Source of the DNA: Membranipora membranacea
Taxonomy: Eukaryota; Bryozoa; Gymnolaemata; Cheilostomatida; Membraniporidae
Direction of reading: 5' to 3'
Assembly: GCA_914767715.1 (NCBI GenBank)
Contig: OU612070.1
Location: 28,508,025-28,572,024, forward strand
DNA length: 64,000 nt
Shown here: positions 48,901 through 60,489 of the stretch, piece after piece
How positions within the stretch are numbered: position 1 is the first letter of the stretch
Layout of the letters: the number at the start of each line of letters is the position of its first letter
Translations under genes and position numbers: made by a program
Notes under the pieces: model-generated
The model's database searches: none
Told to the model about the DNA's origin: nothing
Seen by the model: the letters and a program-made list of their open reading frames with translations, nothing else

Positions 48901-51900
48901 TACAACAAAATATGTACTTGTATAACTCAGTTATTCTATTGTCAGATAATTTTATCCTATTGTCAGACTTGTTTGGGAAATAAAATTTATATATATATAA
49001 ATATGTATGCCGTGTGTCTCATGTTTCTGAGGTGGTTGACTACACTCGCTCATTATTAGGAAGCAAAATATACTGCTTCGCATTGTGTCATTGTCATAAA
49101 TGAAGCTGAGATTACATAGTTCCAATAATGATGTTCTTATTTTAAAGCAAAAGATAGAAGAATAAACCTTTAGGTTCAGATGTATGACAGAGTTGGTATC
49201 TTATAGCCTTGTCCCGGGACTACTTGTTTTGTTTACCCGCTAAATAAAACAAGTAGTCCCGAGACAAGGCCAAGTATTTTGTCATATTGAGAAGATTCAA
49301 TGGTCAGTTAGACAGCATACTTATAATATTTAGGGTCATCCCTCTCATCATCATAGTCCTCAAGGAACTCTCGGAGCCTGCGAGCTTCCTTCTTCTCTTC
49401 AGACTTCCTCTCCTCCGATCTCTGTCTCTCCCTCTCAAACTCTCGTATCTTCTTACGCTCCCTCACCTCCCAATTCTTCAGCCTCTGTATAATAAGTAAT
49501 GGTATGAAGGTTATATCATGTAGGATCTTAGCTATGGAGACAGTGTTTCAGAGCAGTTTTTAAATTTAGATTAATTTTATTATGTGCATCAATTTTTAGA
49601 GAACTATTACTGAACCTGTTTGGGTTGAAAAAAGTTATTTCATAACCAAATGTGGCAGAGACAGAATACAACACATACATACATACGTACAGTGCAGCAG
49701 CTGATAAATGTTATTAAATATTAAATCTTTTACCATACATATATGTTTATGTATATTTATATTTGGCAGCAAGAAAACATGTATACAGCAGAATTAGCCA
49801 GTAGACATGTAGGGGTCTATTTACCTCCTGGTACGCTTGCTCTTTATCTCTGAGTTGTCTCTCCATTCTCAGCCTCTCATATCTCTCATCAGGATCCTCA
49901 TCTGGCTCCTCTCGCTTACGTGGAGATCGGGATCTCTCTCGCCTTTCTCGTGATCTAAACAAAAACAAATCACAATTATCAAGGTTTGTCTCTTACATTA
50001 TATTTTTCTAGATTAGTTGTTCTTGTTATGTAGAGAGTGGGATGGTTACTCAAGTGTAGGATAATGTTGTGATAACGCATCAACAGTGTACATACACTAC
50101 TACATCAACAGTGTACATACACTACTACATTAAAATGCTTTCAACAAACATTAATACCTATTTTGTATTATAAAGGAAATGGCAAATATGCGAGAAATAT
50201 ACCCAAATCAATTTAAAACCATGCTATGTCAAACATTACACAAACCTGACCAGCGCATCAGAATAGAAGTCCTACCTGGATCTAGTGCGCCTCCTCCTCT
50301 CCTCGTCAGCTTTACGATCCCTCTCTACACCCCTGTCCCTGACACCCCTGTCTCTATCCCCTCTATCTGACCTGTCCGGTCTGTCGGGCCTGTCTGTCCT
50401 ATCAGGTCTATCTGACCTAGCTCTCCTCTCAGGGGTGTTACGTCTCCTCGACCCTTCTCTATCCTTCTCTACTGACTTTGCAATGTCTCTAACTCTGTCC
50501 TTTTCTTTATCAGCAGGAGGAGCCGATGTCAGCGGCTTGTCTCCTCGTTCATTGCGCGCACCCGGCTTTATCTCTGTCACCACCTCATCGTTCTGTGAAA
50601 GACATATTATGGGGATGATCTTAGCTAAACTTCATTTATCATAAGAAAGTTGGTGTCAGATAGATAAGATTAGTATTATCTAGCCTGCCCAGACAAGCAC
50701 CTGACTCATCGTGTCAAGCCAGGCTAAATACAACCCATCACCAGTCAATAGGAGCAGTTAGAACAATGTTAAGCCGTATATATGGTGAAATGCACCAACA
50801 CAACTATTGGTGTGGTACACAATCTGAAAGGCAAATATACAAACCTTATACAATCTGTGACAGCCATTTTACGAGCGACAATATTTAAGACACAACTTTG
50901 ACAGTTATATTGTAGAGGGACTAACCTCGGATTTCTGATGGGGAGGTATCATCTGTGGCTTTTAAGCTTACCTTGTAACACTATCCCAGCATGAATCATA
51001 AGTTTAATCAAAAAAATCTGGATACCTACTTCAGTACAAACCACTCTCAAAACCTGATCCTTCGCGCTTTTTTTTTCACACAACTCACCGCACTGCCGCT
51101 TTAACTCGTCTCATCATGGCGCTACAAATGTGACTCATTCTCTCGAGTCTTTTGACTAACCTTATAATGTTCGAAAGACAAACGATTGCCTACAATGAAT
51201 GATGGGATGATGGATATGGGGGTTGGCTGCTCCACATTGTAGTTGTCCGCCCCCTAACTCGACGACGAGCCCAGTACACAGTGTAGTGGACACAAAATCT
51301 ATATAACGGCGTAACAATACAAAACCATGTACAAACACAATCTAGGAGAAGTGGGCCACTGCTATGCTTATGAGTTCGGACATTTGGCATTCAAATCTAT
51401 GGAGTTGAAGCAAAGCATTGCTATGGGTAGCAATAGCACATCAATTGTCTCCATAGAGTGGTATTAGAACGAAAGTTATAATAAGAGGCTTTCATTTAAA
51501 ACCTACATCAGGCAGGCATTACATCTTGATCAGTGCTTAACTGGATCATTTCTGCAAAAAATACTAGCCATGTAAACCAACTAACCTTGTATGCTTGTCG
51601 GAATCGATCGATCTCTCGAGTGATAAGATTTTTTGCTTCCTCATCCTTGACTAAGTCATCCAATCCCTACAAAGTAAGATGAAGTAGAGAAATTATTAAG
51701 TTTTCTACCCACTTCTAACTGATGGAACTGTTTGACAATGAACACCTTACACTTTTGCAAGGTACAACACCTTCATTGGTAAACTTGCGTGAGACATTGC
51801 TACTGATTGCGGAATCATATTAAATCATATAAGCCTTTCCTGTGAGCCACAGGTGAAGTACAGATGCTACACCTGTCCTTATATACATTAAGCCTCACCT

Positions 51901-54868
51901 CGTCAGCTTTAGGACCAGACACATTGACACCATACGCTTCTCTCGGATGTCTCACAGATGGTTGTTCTCTAGGTGCGTTACGTCTGAGCTCGGCAGCGAA
52001 CTCTCTCATGACAGCATCTAGCGCTGCCAGAGCCAGCCTGTCTTCTCTCTTCACATCTGACTCCTCGGTAACATGTGATTTCTCGTACTCCTCCAGCATA
52101 GCCTTAGTCTTATCATCCACTTTGACCTAAGATACAAGAGAGCAAACCCTGAGCTCCGGTACAAACAATTGATGATGGGCCTCAGCTAGTGATTGGATAT
52201 ACACTAAATCATTATTGTTAACTTGTTCACAAAACGAGTAATACATCACCACACCACTACAACACTGAGACATGAAAAGTGGAGGACTTTTTCTTATATA
52301 GGAAGGATTTATTTTATCCTGACTTTTTATCCAAATTCCGGTTTTTTTATATTTAAGAGCATTCGTCACAAACAGGTACTGGTAGTATAGGATATAGGTG
52401 CTATGAAGTAAAACAAAGACCAACTCACCACCACCTTCTTCTCAGCTATCGGCCACTCATTCAGCAATCTGATACATCTCAGTGTGGCTTCAGGAACCTC
52501 AAACTCACAGAAACCAAACGCCTGCAGCTTTCCGTCTGCACCCTGTACCCTCTTCCAGCTTACTATATTACCACATCGCTGTATAAAAGAAAGCAACGAT
52601 CAACTATGATAAGCAATCACAATGAGATACCATTCCCTGGACTCATACTGACCCATTATGCATTGTGGTGTCTCGTATACAAGTCCAGCTTGGCCTGTGT
52701 TAACAGCTTTACCTTATTATCATCTTTTTGTCCAGTGCCTTACTCACCAAAAGAATTAAAATTATAATTGAAATTAACTAATCAGTTGGTTATGGTTATA
52801 AGTTATGGTACATTACAACATGGTTCATATATCATTTCCTTGCTATGACCATGAGGATGAGATCTCCATTTATCATTGACATTCTGCTCTTTGCAAATCG
52901 AATAACATAAATTTACCTCTGGCTTCGATAAAAAATGATCACTTGATAACAATCATTTCTTAATTCATTAGTCTTAGTCTTGTTTATAATTACCTGTAGT
53001 AGAGTCCTGATCATGTTATCAGGTGCTCTATCTGATATACTACCTACAAACACTGTGGTGACAGGTGGCTTCTCTATTTCTCCATCCTACACAAAAAGAG
53101 CAGGAAATAATAATAAGCTTGTCCATTAAACAACAACAGCAGTCAGACGTTCGCTCAACTGCTTGAACTTTGCCAAGGTTGATGGTAGTACCATTTCATT
53201 TTGAACCACATTAATTATTTTGCTTGGAATGTGGTTGATAGTGAAATGGTATTACCATCAACCCATGCAAAATTGGGTACCATTATAGTATAATACTAGT
53301 CAGAAGTAGGTATTTAATGATGGCGGTAACAAAGTCTTGTAGAAGTAAGCACCGCAGAACAATTACACCTCAGTACTGTGTCATTCTGTAGCAATATAAT
53401 ATTGTGATAAACCAGTAGGAATATTTGACCTTGTATGTGCAGATCTTGGCAGTGACTACTGAGTGAAATAAACACTTAATTACATAATCATATCTCAGAT
53501 TAACAATCAAGAAGTAAACACAGGATGTGCATCCCAGCAGAGTTCACAATCACACGCCAAGAAAATAGGTTTATCTATTCCACATATTCACACATTACAG
53601 ACTAAAGGAAGGAACTGAGTGGCCATACTAAGACATTCATACCATACCTCTATATCTTGTGGTACCAGCTTGCTTTTATTCTGATTTGGAGGTAGATTTG
53701 GTCTGGGTCCCATTGGCTGCAACAAATTAGCATATTATCATCACTCACTTTTTTATAGAGGAGGGTAATTCAGGAAAAAACAATACCTAATATCAGAGAA
53801 GGCTTTCATATTTACAATAGATGGTTTTTGAATTTCATTGAGCAATGATTAAAAGGTTGATTAAAAATCAGATGTCGTATCACTCGCCCATACCAAGGCA
53901 TGGACGGTGAAATATTAGTGCCTTATTGGCGAGGCCGCAATATCTGCGCCAAGTTGCTCTCTGTTTGCAGGCAGGTCAGAGCACACCTGGGGGCCAACCA
54001 ATCCCCAGTAGAAGATGGACTGCAGTGGGATTCAAACCCACGACCTCCAACACTTGCGTGTTGAAGTCCGGCGCTCTAACCAACTGAGCCACCTCCTACT
54101 CCTCCTCCAGGCAGGATGGCGTAGTGGTTAGGATTCGAGCATCTCAATCTGAGAGTTGCAGGTTCGAATCCCGGTCACTACCCATGCTGCTGAAGGAGGT
54201 GAGCTCTCTGGACAATAGCCTAGCTTGCCCACTCCTACCTTGTACAGGAGTGCACTAAATTGAATATGTATATGCATCTATCTTATATTCATGTAAAGAT
54301 TGCTGGAGAGCAGCTAAATAAAAAAGTGATTTACATTTTTTTACATTTACTACCTCCTCCTAAGCCATAACTTAGAAACCTAGTAATATTTTCTAAATAA
54401 GCTCACCCTCGGCATCATGCCTGGAGGTGGACCCTGTCTTGGTGGCATTCCACCCATACCAGGTCTGGGAGGTGGGCCTCCTCCCATAGGCATCGGAGGT
54501 GGGCCCCTGCTCATCATCATACCTATAAACAGAAGGACACATTTCTATCATAGCTTTGTATGTGTTTAGTTTGCTAGCTTCAATGTTTATTTCACTATAC
54601 TATGACTTTTTCGTTTACAACGTCTAATTAGCCATTGCACCAATTGGTGCCTCGCAACAAATTCCCGAGAATACACAGAGCCTATGTGAGAAAACCTCAG
54701 ATATAAATATTGTCACTGTACCATTACAAGAAACATCCACGGTACTGCTTCATCAGAAAAGTGCAAAATGTCAAACTAATATAATAGGTTTTCTCATTCA
54801 AGATACATACCGGGAGGAGGCCCTTGATATCCGTACCCCATGTTACCCATAGGAGGTCTGAACGACAT
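45906..54868 (-). CDS. RBM25: RNA-binding protein 25 (RRM-RE/RD-PWI splicing factor), 745 aa
   Basis: Sixteen exons join in phase: 54868-54811, 54522-54407, 53716-53648, 53086-52994, 52578-52429, 52126-51899, 51666-51586, 50592-50276, 49954-49825, 49484-49321, 48859-48646, 48368-48245, 47839-47723, 47334-47198, 46616-46470, 45998-45906. The N-terminus MSFRPPMG and a Gly/Met/Pro-rich tract match the family. The RRM has TTVFVGSISDRAPDNMI (RNP2) and LQAFGFCEFE (RNP1). The middle is charged (RD and RE repeats), with RRMKEREKEAEADARDRHKE. The C-terminal PWI domain has DSRVKPWVNKKITEYIGEEE and ends VKMWRLLVYETEAKKAGLVK, nearly as in vertebrates. The family is nuclear, binds RNA and regulates alternative splicing near 5' splice sites. 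The length is slightly below human RBM25, and the gene is intact. Confidence 0.96.
49206..49270. repeat. Palindrome in RBM25 intron 10
   Basis: GCCTTGTCCCGGGACTACTT... pairs with ...AAGTAGTCCCGAGACAAGGC around a 15-base loop; arms are about 25 bases with one mismatch. Confidence 0.8.
50681..50726. repeat. Short TAGCCTG/CAGGCTA palindrome in RBM25 intron 7
   Basis: TAGCCTGCCCAGACAAGCA at the left and GTGTCAAGCCAGGCTA at the right pair imperfectly. Similar text lies at 28035-28090. Confidence 0.5.
53172..53262. repeat. Palindrome in RBM25 intron 3
   Basis: GTTGATGGTAGTACCATTTC and AACCACATT on the left pair with AATGTGGTT and GAAATGGTATTACCATCAAC on the right, around an AT-rich loop. There are few mismatches in about 30 paired bases. 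Confidence 0.8.
53880..54092 (-). mobile_element. tRNA-derived SINE, minus orientation, in RBM25 intron 2
   Basis: Read on the minus strand, the head has GGTGGCTCAGTTGGTTAGAG (A-box like) and GTGGGTTTGAATCCCAC (T-arm with B box). The acceptor stem does not pair, so it is not a tRNA gene. The body matches 31905-32060. Confidence 0.75.
54108..54345 (+). mobile_element. tRNA-derived SINE, plus orientation, in RBM25 intron 2
   Basis: The head has TGGCGTAGTGGTTAGGATTC (A box) and GGTTCGAATCCC (B box). It is followed by a unique body and an A-rich end (AAATAAAAAAGTG). It lies directly beside an oppositely oriented SINE of another family. Confidence 0.8.
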
Positions 54869-56330
54869 GACAGCGACCGGCGGGGGAACCTGTCACATAC
54901 AGCTTAGGATTGTCTTCTCGTATTCGGCACTACCAGGTAACAATATGAAGTCACGTCCGCTATTTCCTTCTTCAGTATTGATCATCAAAATGGGTTCACC
55001 TGTAATACATAACAAATATATACACACAGTTGTGAGCAAACTCCCAGTTGAGAGTGACACATACGTTCACAACTCACTGTGACAGTTTGGGAGTAATCAG
55101 CCTTAATACCGAGACTCGGAATTTCGATGTACTATTACTGCATCAATCACAACGTATCTCCTCTTATCATGAAGTGTACATAGCATGCAATATCATTGCA
55201 TGAAATATTACATATTGCATTAAATAGATACTGGGTTATAATTATTATTATCATCTGAGATATAGTGGTTGGCCACTATTTTGGTTGATTATTTAGTATT
55301 CTATTCACATAATTCAGATGTGAAGTAGCAGATAAAGCTCAGCCTTCTTGCAGCTCAACAAGAAGGTTGTTAATACAAATATATGTACTAGCAACCTATG
55401 CTGAGCTGCAAGAAAGTTGAGCTTTTTCTGCTAATTTGATCATTTATTACAATGTTAGTGGCTAATGTCCAAGAGGATTCTGTCACCACTGACCTAGACC
55501 TTGGACTGGACCATACGCAATCAACGTGGGATATTATCTAATTAGAGATTGCATCTTCTCAGAGATGCAGACTCATCAGAGATCACAACCGTCTTAGTTC
55601 CCTGCCCCCTCCCAACCAGTCATACTCATTTAACGAGTAACAAGATTAGTAACAATCAATAGCAAACCAGTCACAGGATTTCTCTCAGACTCGTACAGTC
55701 ACAAACAAGGTTATAGGGACGTACCATCCACATTCCGCTCAGGGCTTATTTATCTCAGAGACTATAACCGTCCTGGTTGCAGGCTCCAACCAGCGACAGT
55801 AAACCCAAGCTGATCAATCGAAAGAATTAAAAGAAACATCCAATGTAGATCGCCTGTCAAAATAACCAAGATAAACTCATGGAAAGAGTAAACTTTCATG
55901 GTTTGTCTAGATAGGTTAGCTGGTACTTTTCACGTTGCAAACGTGGGCTTGATATTAATAGGGTCATCTGGTATCATAAGCATCTGGAGTTACAAACATG
56001 AATATTTTGCAAAGTCCACGACCATGGATTGACACTCTGGGCTTGGCAATGTAATTGTACAATACAAACTTGCTTGATTAAATGTAACTCAAGAATCCTC
56101 CATCCTATTTATTATTAGTCCAAATATCTGGAGTTATTCAACAGGGTGCACTGTTTGTCTAGTACTACCTGATGTGGCTGTTGCGGGCCATTCACCCTAG
56201 CCGACCTGCAATTGATTAATGGATAATGGCTTGCCATATTGCCTAATACCTTCGAAATTTAAGTTGGCAATTACTCTTCATAACATAACACCTCGAAGTA
56301 ATTTAATTGAAATAAATATATATATATAGA
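54869..56330. other. Region between the RBM25 start and the LINE
   Basis: This should carry the RBM25 promoter and 5' UTR. It contains a fold-back at about 55335-55433 (arms AAGCTCAGCCTTCTTGCAGC and a diverged complement). No exon supported. Confidence 0.45.
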
Positions 56331-56476
56331 TAGGGCACATGACTTACCTCAGTTTCCTTACCTCAGATGAGGTAGCACATCCTATTGATTTGTCGAAGAA
56401 ATCGGTTTAGGGATGCCTCTAAATGTTAGGACCAGGGTTTAGACCAGGGAATGTGGTTTTAACAGCATGGCGCTGT

Positions 56477-59209
56477 TTAGGGTTGGGCGGTTTTCTGCCC
56501 TCTCATCTCACGGATTGTCCGAGGCAGGAAACTGGCGTGGTAAACACTTTTGTTTGTGGCCACAGAGTTAGGTTCACCTCTGGCGGCTGCTCTGGTGGTC
56601 ATTGTAGCGTTTTCCCTGTCTTCGTTGATTTCATCGTATGCTTTAGAGAGAGCATGGTGTTGGTTCTCGTTCTGAAGAACTCTGGTGAGCAGACATAGCT
56701 GATGATTTTTCCGCCTTTCTTCCAGCGACCCAATTTCTAGCTGATTCCTGGCTTCGGTCACACTCGTACCACGGCCCTTCAGGTTACCTATGAATCTGAT
56801 GGCGTCATTTTGCACCAATTCTATCTTCTGTGCTGTTGTTTTGGTGGATGGGTCCCATACTGTGTCTGCGAATTCGAGGATTGGCCTACATAGGCTTGTG
56901 TATGCCAGTAGCTTGGCTTCCTTTGGTGCGCTATACATCAGATGTTTGATGCCTCCTAGGATTTTCCTAGATTTTCCACATTTTTTTTGGATGTGTTGGT
57001 CAAACTTTAGGTCTGACTGAATGGTCACACCCAGGTATTTAGTGCTGGCTGTCCAGGCAAGAGGCGAGTCACCAAGCATATATGTAAGCTTGGGGTTCGC
57101 ATTGCCAAAGTTGATCGCGTGGCATTTCTTGTCGTTGAATGGCATTCTCCACTTCTCTGACCAGTGATATACTGCCTCAATGTTTTTTTGGAACCTTGCG
57201 GCATCCTCAGGATCGTCCACAGTTTGGTACAGCAGGGTGTCGTCGGCATAGAGACTAACTTTGCAGGTCAGGCTAGTTGGTAGATCGTTTATGTAGCACA
57301 GGAACAGGGTTGGGCCCAGTACTGATCCTTGCGGAACCCCTGATGTTACCGTGCACATTTGGGAACTCTTCCCTTTGAGTACTACAGATTGTTTCCTGTC
57401 AGACAGAAAATCACGAATCCAGTTTATGAGATGGGCGTTTATTTCTGGTATTTGTTTTAGCTTCTGAAGGAGTAACAGGTGCGGTACTTTGTCGAAAGCT
57501 TTTTTGAAGTCCATAACTATGGCGTGAGTGGTGTGTCCATCATCTGCTGCTTTTGCCAAGTCATTATAGGTGACACACAGTTGGGTTTCGCATGACAGTC
57601 CTCTTCGGAAGCCATGTTGTCGATGGTGGAGCACGTCATCAAGTGTCTTGTTCAGGAAATGCAACACTATGTGTTCCATCATTTTACAAGGGATACTTGT
57701 GAGTGAGATAGGCCTATAATTGTTAGGGGTCTCAGAATCTCCTCCTTTATGTATAGGGGTTACATTGGCTGATTTCCACTGTTCCGGGAGTTTTCCTGCG
57801 TTCAGTGATGCTTTGTAGATCAGTGCCAGTGATGTGGATGTGGTTTGTAAGTCAATTAGCATATCTGGCTTCCTGATTCCATCGGGCCCTGGTGATTTTC
57901 CATTTGGTAGTTCTCGGATGAGCTTAGCCACCCCATCAGTTGTTATCTCTAGGCATTCGTCATCAGCTTCCATCCTCGGGAAGTCTCTGGCCAGGTAGCC
58001 TTCTTGGAACTGGCTGTGGAAAAAGCCATTTAGCAGTTCAGCGCATTCTTCGGGGTCCTCAGTCAGAACATTTTGTTTGTTTTTAAGCGTCAGCAGTTTG
58101 GATTTGTTATTTTTGTTTGCACCAAGGAGTTTGAAGAATGGCTTGGAGTTCCCTTTCTTCAGTGGCTTGTATATTCTGTCTGTGTAGTACGCTCTACGGA
58201 TAGTCTCCAGTTCTTTCTTTCCGTGTCTTCGTTCTTGCTTGTATTTGGTGTGGTCGACCTCATTTGAGGTGGACCTAAACTTGTGGTACGCTTTCCTTTG
58301 TTTATGTTGGAGCTTGAGGGCCCGTTTGTTGAACCATTCTGGTAGAGAAGGATGCCTTGGTTTTATCTTCTTGGTTGGGACATGTTTGTCCACACTTCTG
58401 GTGAGGTTTTCTGTGAAAATGTTCCACATTTCCTCAGGGTTACTCATCTCTACAAGTTTTTCATTTGTGTTCTGCATATCCTCTTGGAACGATGTGTGGT
58501 CTGCTTGTTTGTAGAGCTTGATGGTGCGTGCCTCAGTGAGAGTAGGGTCAGTCTTTTGGTGGAGGCAAACAGTGATCAACGAGTGATCACTGAGGCCTGG
58601 GGAGATAACTTCAGTGTTTATCACGTATGTTGGTTGATTGGTGCATATTAGGTCCAGGGTATTTCCTAGTACGTGTGTCGGTCCAGCTACCAATTGCTTC
58701 ATCCTGTGATCATGCAGCACATCAAGGAAGCGCTGGTGTATTTTCCTGAAGGGGACTGCCGTCTTGACACTAACTTTGACCCAGTCAATACCTGGTAAGT
58801 TCATATCTCCAACCAGAAGTATGTTGTGTCCTTGAAATGCCTTCTCCATAAATTTAAGAATGTCATCAATCTTATCTATGTTTTTGAGATGGACATGGGG
58901 TCGGTAATAGCAGCAGACAATTGTGTTAGGTTGTATTTTCACTGCAACAATCTCTTCGTCAAAGTTACTTAGGTCTACTAATTTGGGTTTCAGCTGATTG
59001 CATACCGCTATCAGGACTCCCCCGCCATGCAGACTTCGGTCATGTCGAAACACAGTTCTGTTTTCTGTTGATAATATGTTACTGTCTGGTATTGTTTCGT
59101 CTAAGTGTGTTTCAGTGAGACAGATGATGTCATAGTCAGTAGTGAGAAATTGAAGTTCAGTTGTTTTCCCTTTGACGGATCTAGTGTTTGAGAGAAACAG
59201 TTTTAACAC
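56477..59209 (-). CDS. LINE ORF2: APE endonuclease and reverse transcriptase, 910 aa
   Basis: The APE-type endonuclease is N-terminal: LSNTRSVKGK, CLTETHLD, GGGVLIAV, VGDMNLPGIDWV and GLSDHSLITV. The RT follows: NYRPISLTSIPCKMMEHIV, VMDFKKAFDKVPH, SGVPQGSVLGPTLFLCYIND and the catalytic YADDTLLYQ. The protein cuts target DNA and copies the element RNA there. No stop or frameshift interrupts it. The frame has no ATG at its start: the first codon after the ORF1 overlap is GTG (59209), and the endonuclease motif begins four residues later. Translation by reinitiation or frameshifting from ORF1 is therefore likely (inference). Confidence 0.92.
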   Translation of the reverse strand: MLKLFLSNTRSVKGKTTELQFLTTDYDIICLTETHLDETIPDSNILSTENRTVFRHDRSLHGGGVLIAVCNQLKPKLVDLSNFDEEIVAVKIQPNTIVCCYYRPHVHLKNIDKIDDILKFMEKAFQGHNILLVGDMNLPGIDWVKVSVKTAVPFRKIHQRFLDVLHDHRMKQLVAGPTHVLGNTLDLICTNQPTYVINTEVISPGLSDHSLITVCLHQKTDPTLTEARTIKLYKQADHTSFQEDMQNTNEKLVEMSNPEEMWNIFTENLTRSVDKHVPTKKIKPRHPSLPEWFNKRALKLQHKQRKAYHKFRSTSNEVDHTKYKQERRHGKKELETIRRAYYTDRIYKPLKKGNSKPFFKLLGANKNNKSKLLTLKNKQNVLTEDPEECAELLNGFFHSQFQEGYLARDFPRMEADDECLEITTDGVAKLIRELPNGKSPGPDGIRKPDMLIDLQTTSTSLALIYKASLNAGKLPEQWKSANVTPIHKGGDSETPNNYRPISLTSIPCKMMEHIVLHFLNKTLDDVLHHRQHGFRRGLSCETQLCVTYNDLAKAADDGHTTHAIVMDFKKAFDKVPHLLLLQKLKQIPEINAHLINWIRDFLSDRKQSVVLKGKSSQMCTVTSGVPQGSVLGPTLFLCYINDLPTSLTCKVSLYADDTLLYQTVDDPEDAARFQKNIEAVYHWSEKWRMPFNDKKCHAINFGNANPKLTYMLGDSPLAWTASTKYLGVTIQSDLKFDQHIQKKCGKSRKILGGIKHLMYSAPKEAKLLAYTSLCRPILEFADTVWDPSTKTTAQKIELVQNDAIRFIGNLKGRGTSVTEARNQLEIGSLEERRKNHQLCLLTRVLQNENQHHALSKAYDEINEDRENATMTTRAAARGEPNSVATNKSVYHASFLPRTIREMRGQKTAQP

Positions 59210-60489
59210 TCGGTCGACTTCTTTAGTGAGACTGGTTTCATGACTTTCCAGTCCCCCGAGCCATCTTTTTTCTCTTGTATTTGCATGTTTCGGATGCGGT
59301 ATTCATTGGTTCCATTTTCTGTACGAAGACTTCTCACCTCCTGTCGTAATTGAAACTGTTGGTTTCTTACAGCTTGGCTTTCATCTAGTTTACAAAAGAT
59401 CTGTTTTTCTCTTAGAGCATGGTTGTTAAACCTTTTGATAAACTCCCACTTAGATTGTTCATCGTCAAACCTCACCTTAATAGGTCGCTTTTGTACTTGG
59501 TCTTCGGTTTTCTTTCCAAGCCTCATCGCCTGCATGGGCTCGCTATTCTTGGCGAAGCATTCTTGTTTCATCAACTCCATGATTTGCTGTATTGCTGTGC
59601 TGTCGTCTTGTTCTGTAACACCAGTAATGATGGCGTTGTTCTTTCTGTTTTCTTCTTCCTTCAGTTGGTGGCTCTGTTCCATCAGTATTTTTGCTTGTTG
59701 GGCAACCTGAGTGTTTTTATTTATGTTTTCACTATTTCTCTTCAGCACATCAGACCACTTTTTTTCAACTTCATTGTTGGTTGCGGCGAATGACTGTACT
59801 ATCTTCTCGATGTTGGTTATCTGCTGTGCCATTTTCTTTGAGAACACTTCGGGTGATTTCTGTGTGTCACTGTCAGCGAGGCATACGTTGCAGTACCAGC
59901 GTAAGCCCTTTGTGGCTAGTTTGGTTATTGACGTTACCTCATTTTGCTGTAGTTCTTGGCATAGGCCATGATACCATTGGTTACAGGCATCACAGCTTAT
60001 CCACTTGCTGTGGACCTTGACAGCTCTGTTTTGCCTTCCAGTTGTTCCATTCTGAGACAGTAGTAGTGCCAACTCTTTCTCTCCACAGGTGGCACATGTT
60101 TCCTCAGCATTGTTGTTCATGTTTTGGTCATCAGTACTTCCACCTTTTCCATTGTTGCTTGGCCTACCACCAGTTGCAGCTGCTGATGATGGAGACTGAG
60201 ATCGTTGTTGAGACATGGTATTGGTCATCCAGGTGATTTGGGAAATAATTTCAGTTTGTATAATTTTCTCTGGTACCTGGACTTTAATTGGCATGGGATG
60301 GGGGCAGAGGCAATCCTTACTTACAATTAATTTTGAACCAAATTTGGTATAAAATTTCAAACAAAGAGACTGCCATGTTCCATATCTGTATCTGTCTATA
60401 ACATTGCCAGGTACCCTTGTTTTGGAGCAGACCTGTCCTGAGGACAGGTCTACTCCAAAACATTGGTCCCTGGCAATGTATTGATTCAT
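59203..60489 (-). CDS. LINE ORF1 with PHD finger and nucleic-acid-binding region
   Basis: The likely start is ATG 60228 (MTNTMSQQRS); an in-frame extension to 60489 runs through a palindrome and is probably not coding. A C4HC3 zinc finger shows CATCGEKE, WISCDACNQWYHGLC and LRWYCNVCLA. A coiled-coil-like region comes next, then an RRM-like segment (NNAIITGVTEQD, RPIKVRFDDEQSKWEF). PHD-type ORF1 proteins are known in CR1-like elements and are thought to bind element RNA. It ends TGT TAA, overlapping ORF2 by 7 bases. Confidence 0.88.
   Translation of the reverse strand: MNQYIARDQCFGVDLSSGQVCSKTRVPGNVIDRYRYGTWQSLCLKFYTKFGSKLIVSKDCLCPHPMPIKVQVPEKIIQTEIISQITWMTNTMSQQRSQSPSSAAATGGRPSNNGKGGSTDDQNMNNNAEETCATCGEKELALLLSQNGTTGRQNRAVKVHSKWISCDACNQWYHGLCQELQQNEVTSITKLATKGLRWYCNVCLADSDTQKSPEVFSKKMAQQITNIEKIVQSFAATNNEVEKKWSDVLKRNSENINKNTQVAQQAKILMEQSHQLKEEENRKNNAIITGVTEQDDSTAIQQIMELMKQECFAKNSEPMQAMRLGKKTEDQVQKRPIKVRFDDEQSKWEFIKRFNNHALREKQIFCKLDESQAVRNQQFQLRQEVRSLRTENGTNEYRIRNMQIQEKKDGSGDWKVMKPVSLKKSTEC
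60401..60479. repeat. 79-bp near-perfect palindrome at the LINE 5' boundary
   Basis: It begins ACATTGCCAGGTACCCTTGT and ends CATTGGTCCCTGGCAATGT, with AGGACAGGTCT at the centre. A third half-copy (CATTGCCAGGGACCAAAGTT and following) lies at 60552-60587. Confidence 0.85.

Noticed and set aside
50285-50644. Plus-strand frame rich in Leu and Ser
   Set aside because: Antisense of the RBM25 RD-repeat exon; low-complexity shadow.
54005-54092. tRNA gene on the minus strand
   Set aside because: The T-arm is perfect, but acceptor and anticodon stems fail and the sequence continues into a repeat shared with 31905-32060.
54108-54180. tRNA gene
   Set aside because: A and B boxes are good but the acceptor stem does not pair and a SINE body with an A-rich tail follows.
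59419-60020. Plus-strand open frames of 95-124 codons
   Set aside because: Antisense shadows of the LINE ORF1.
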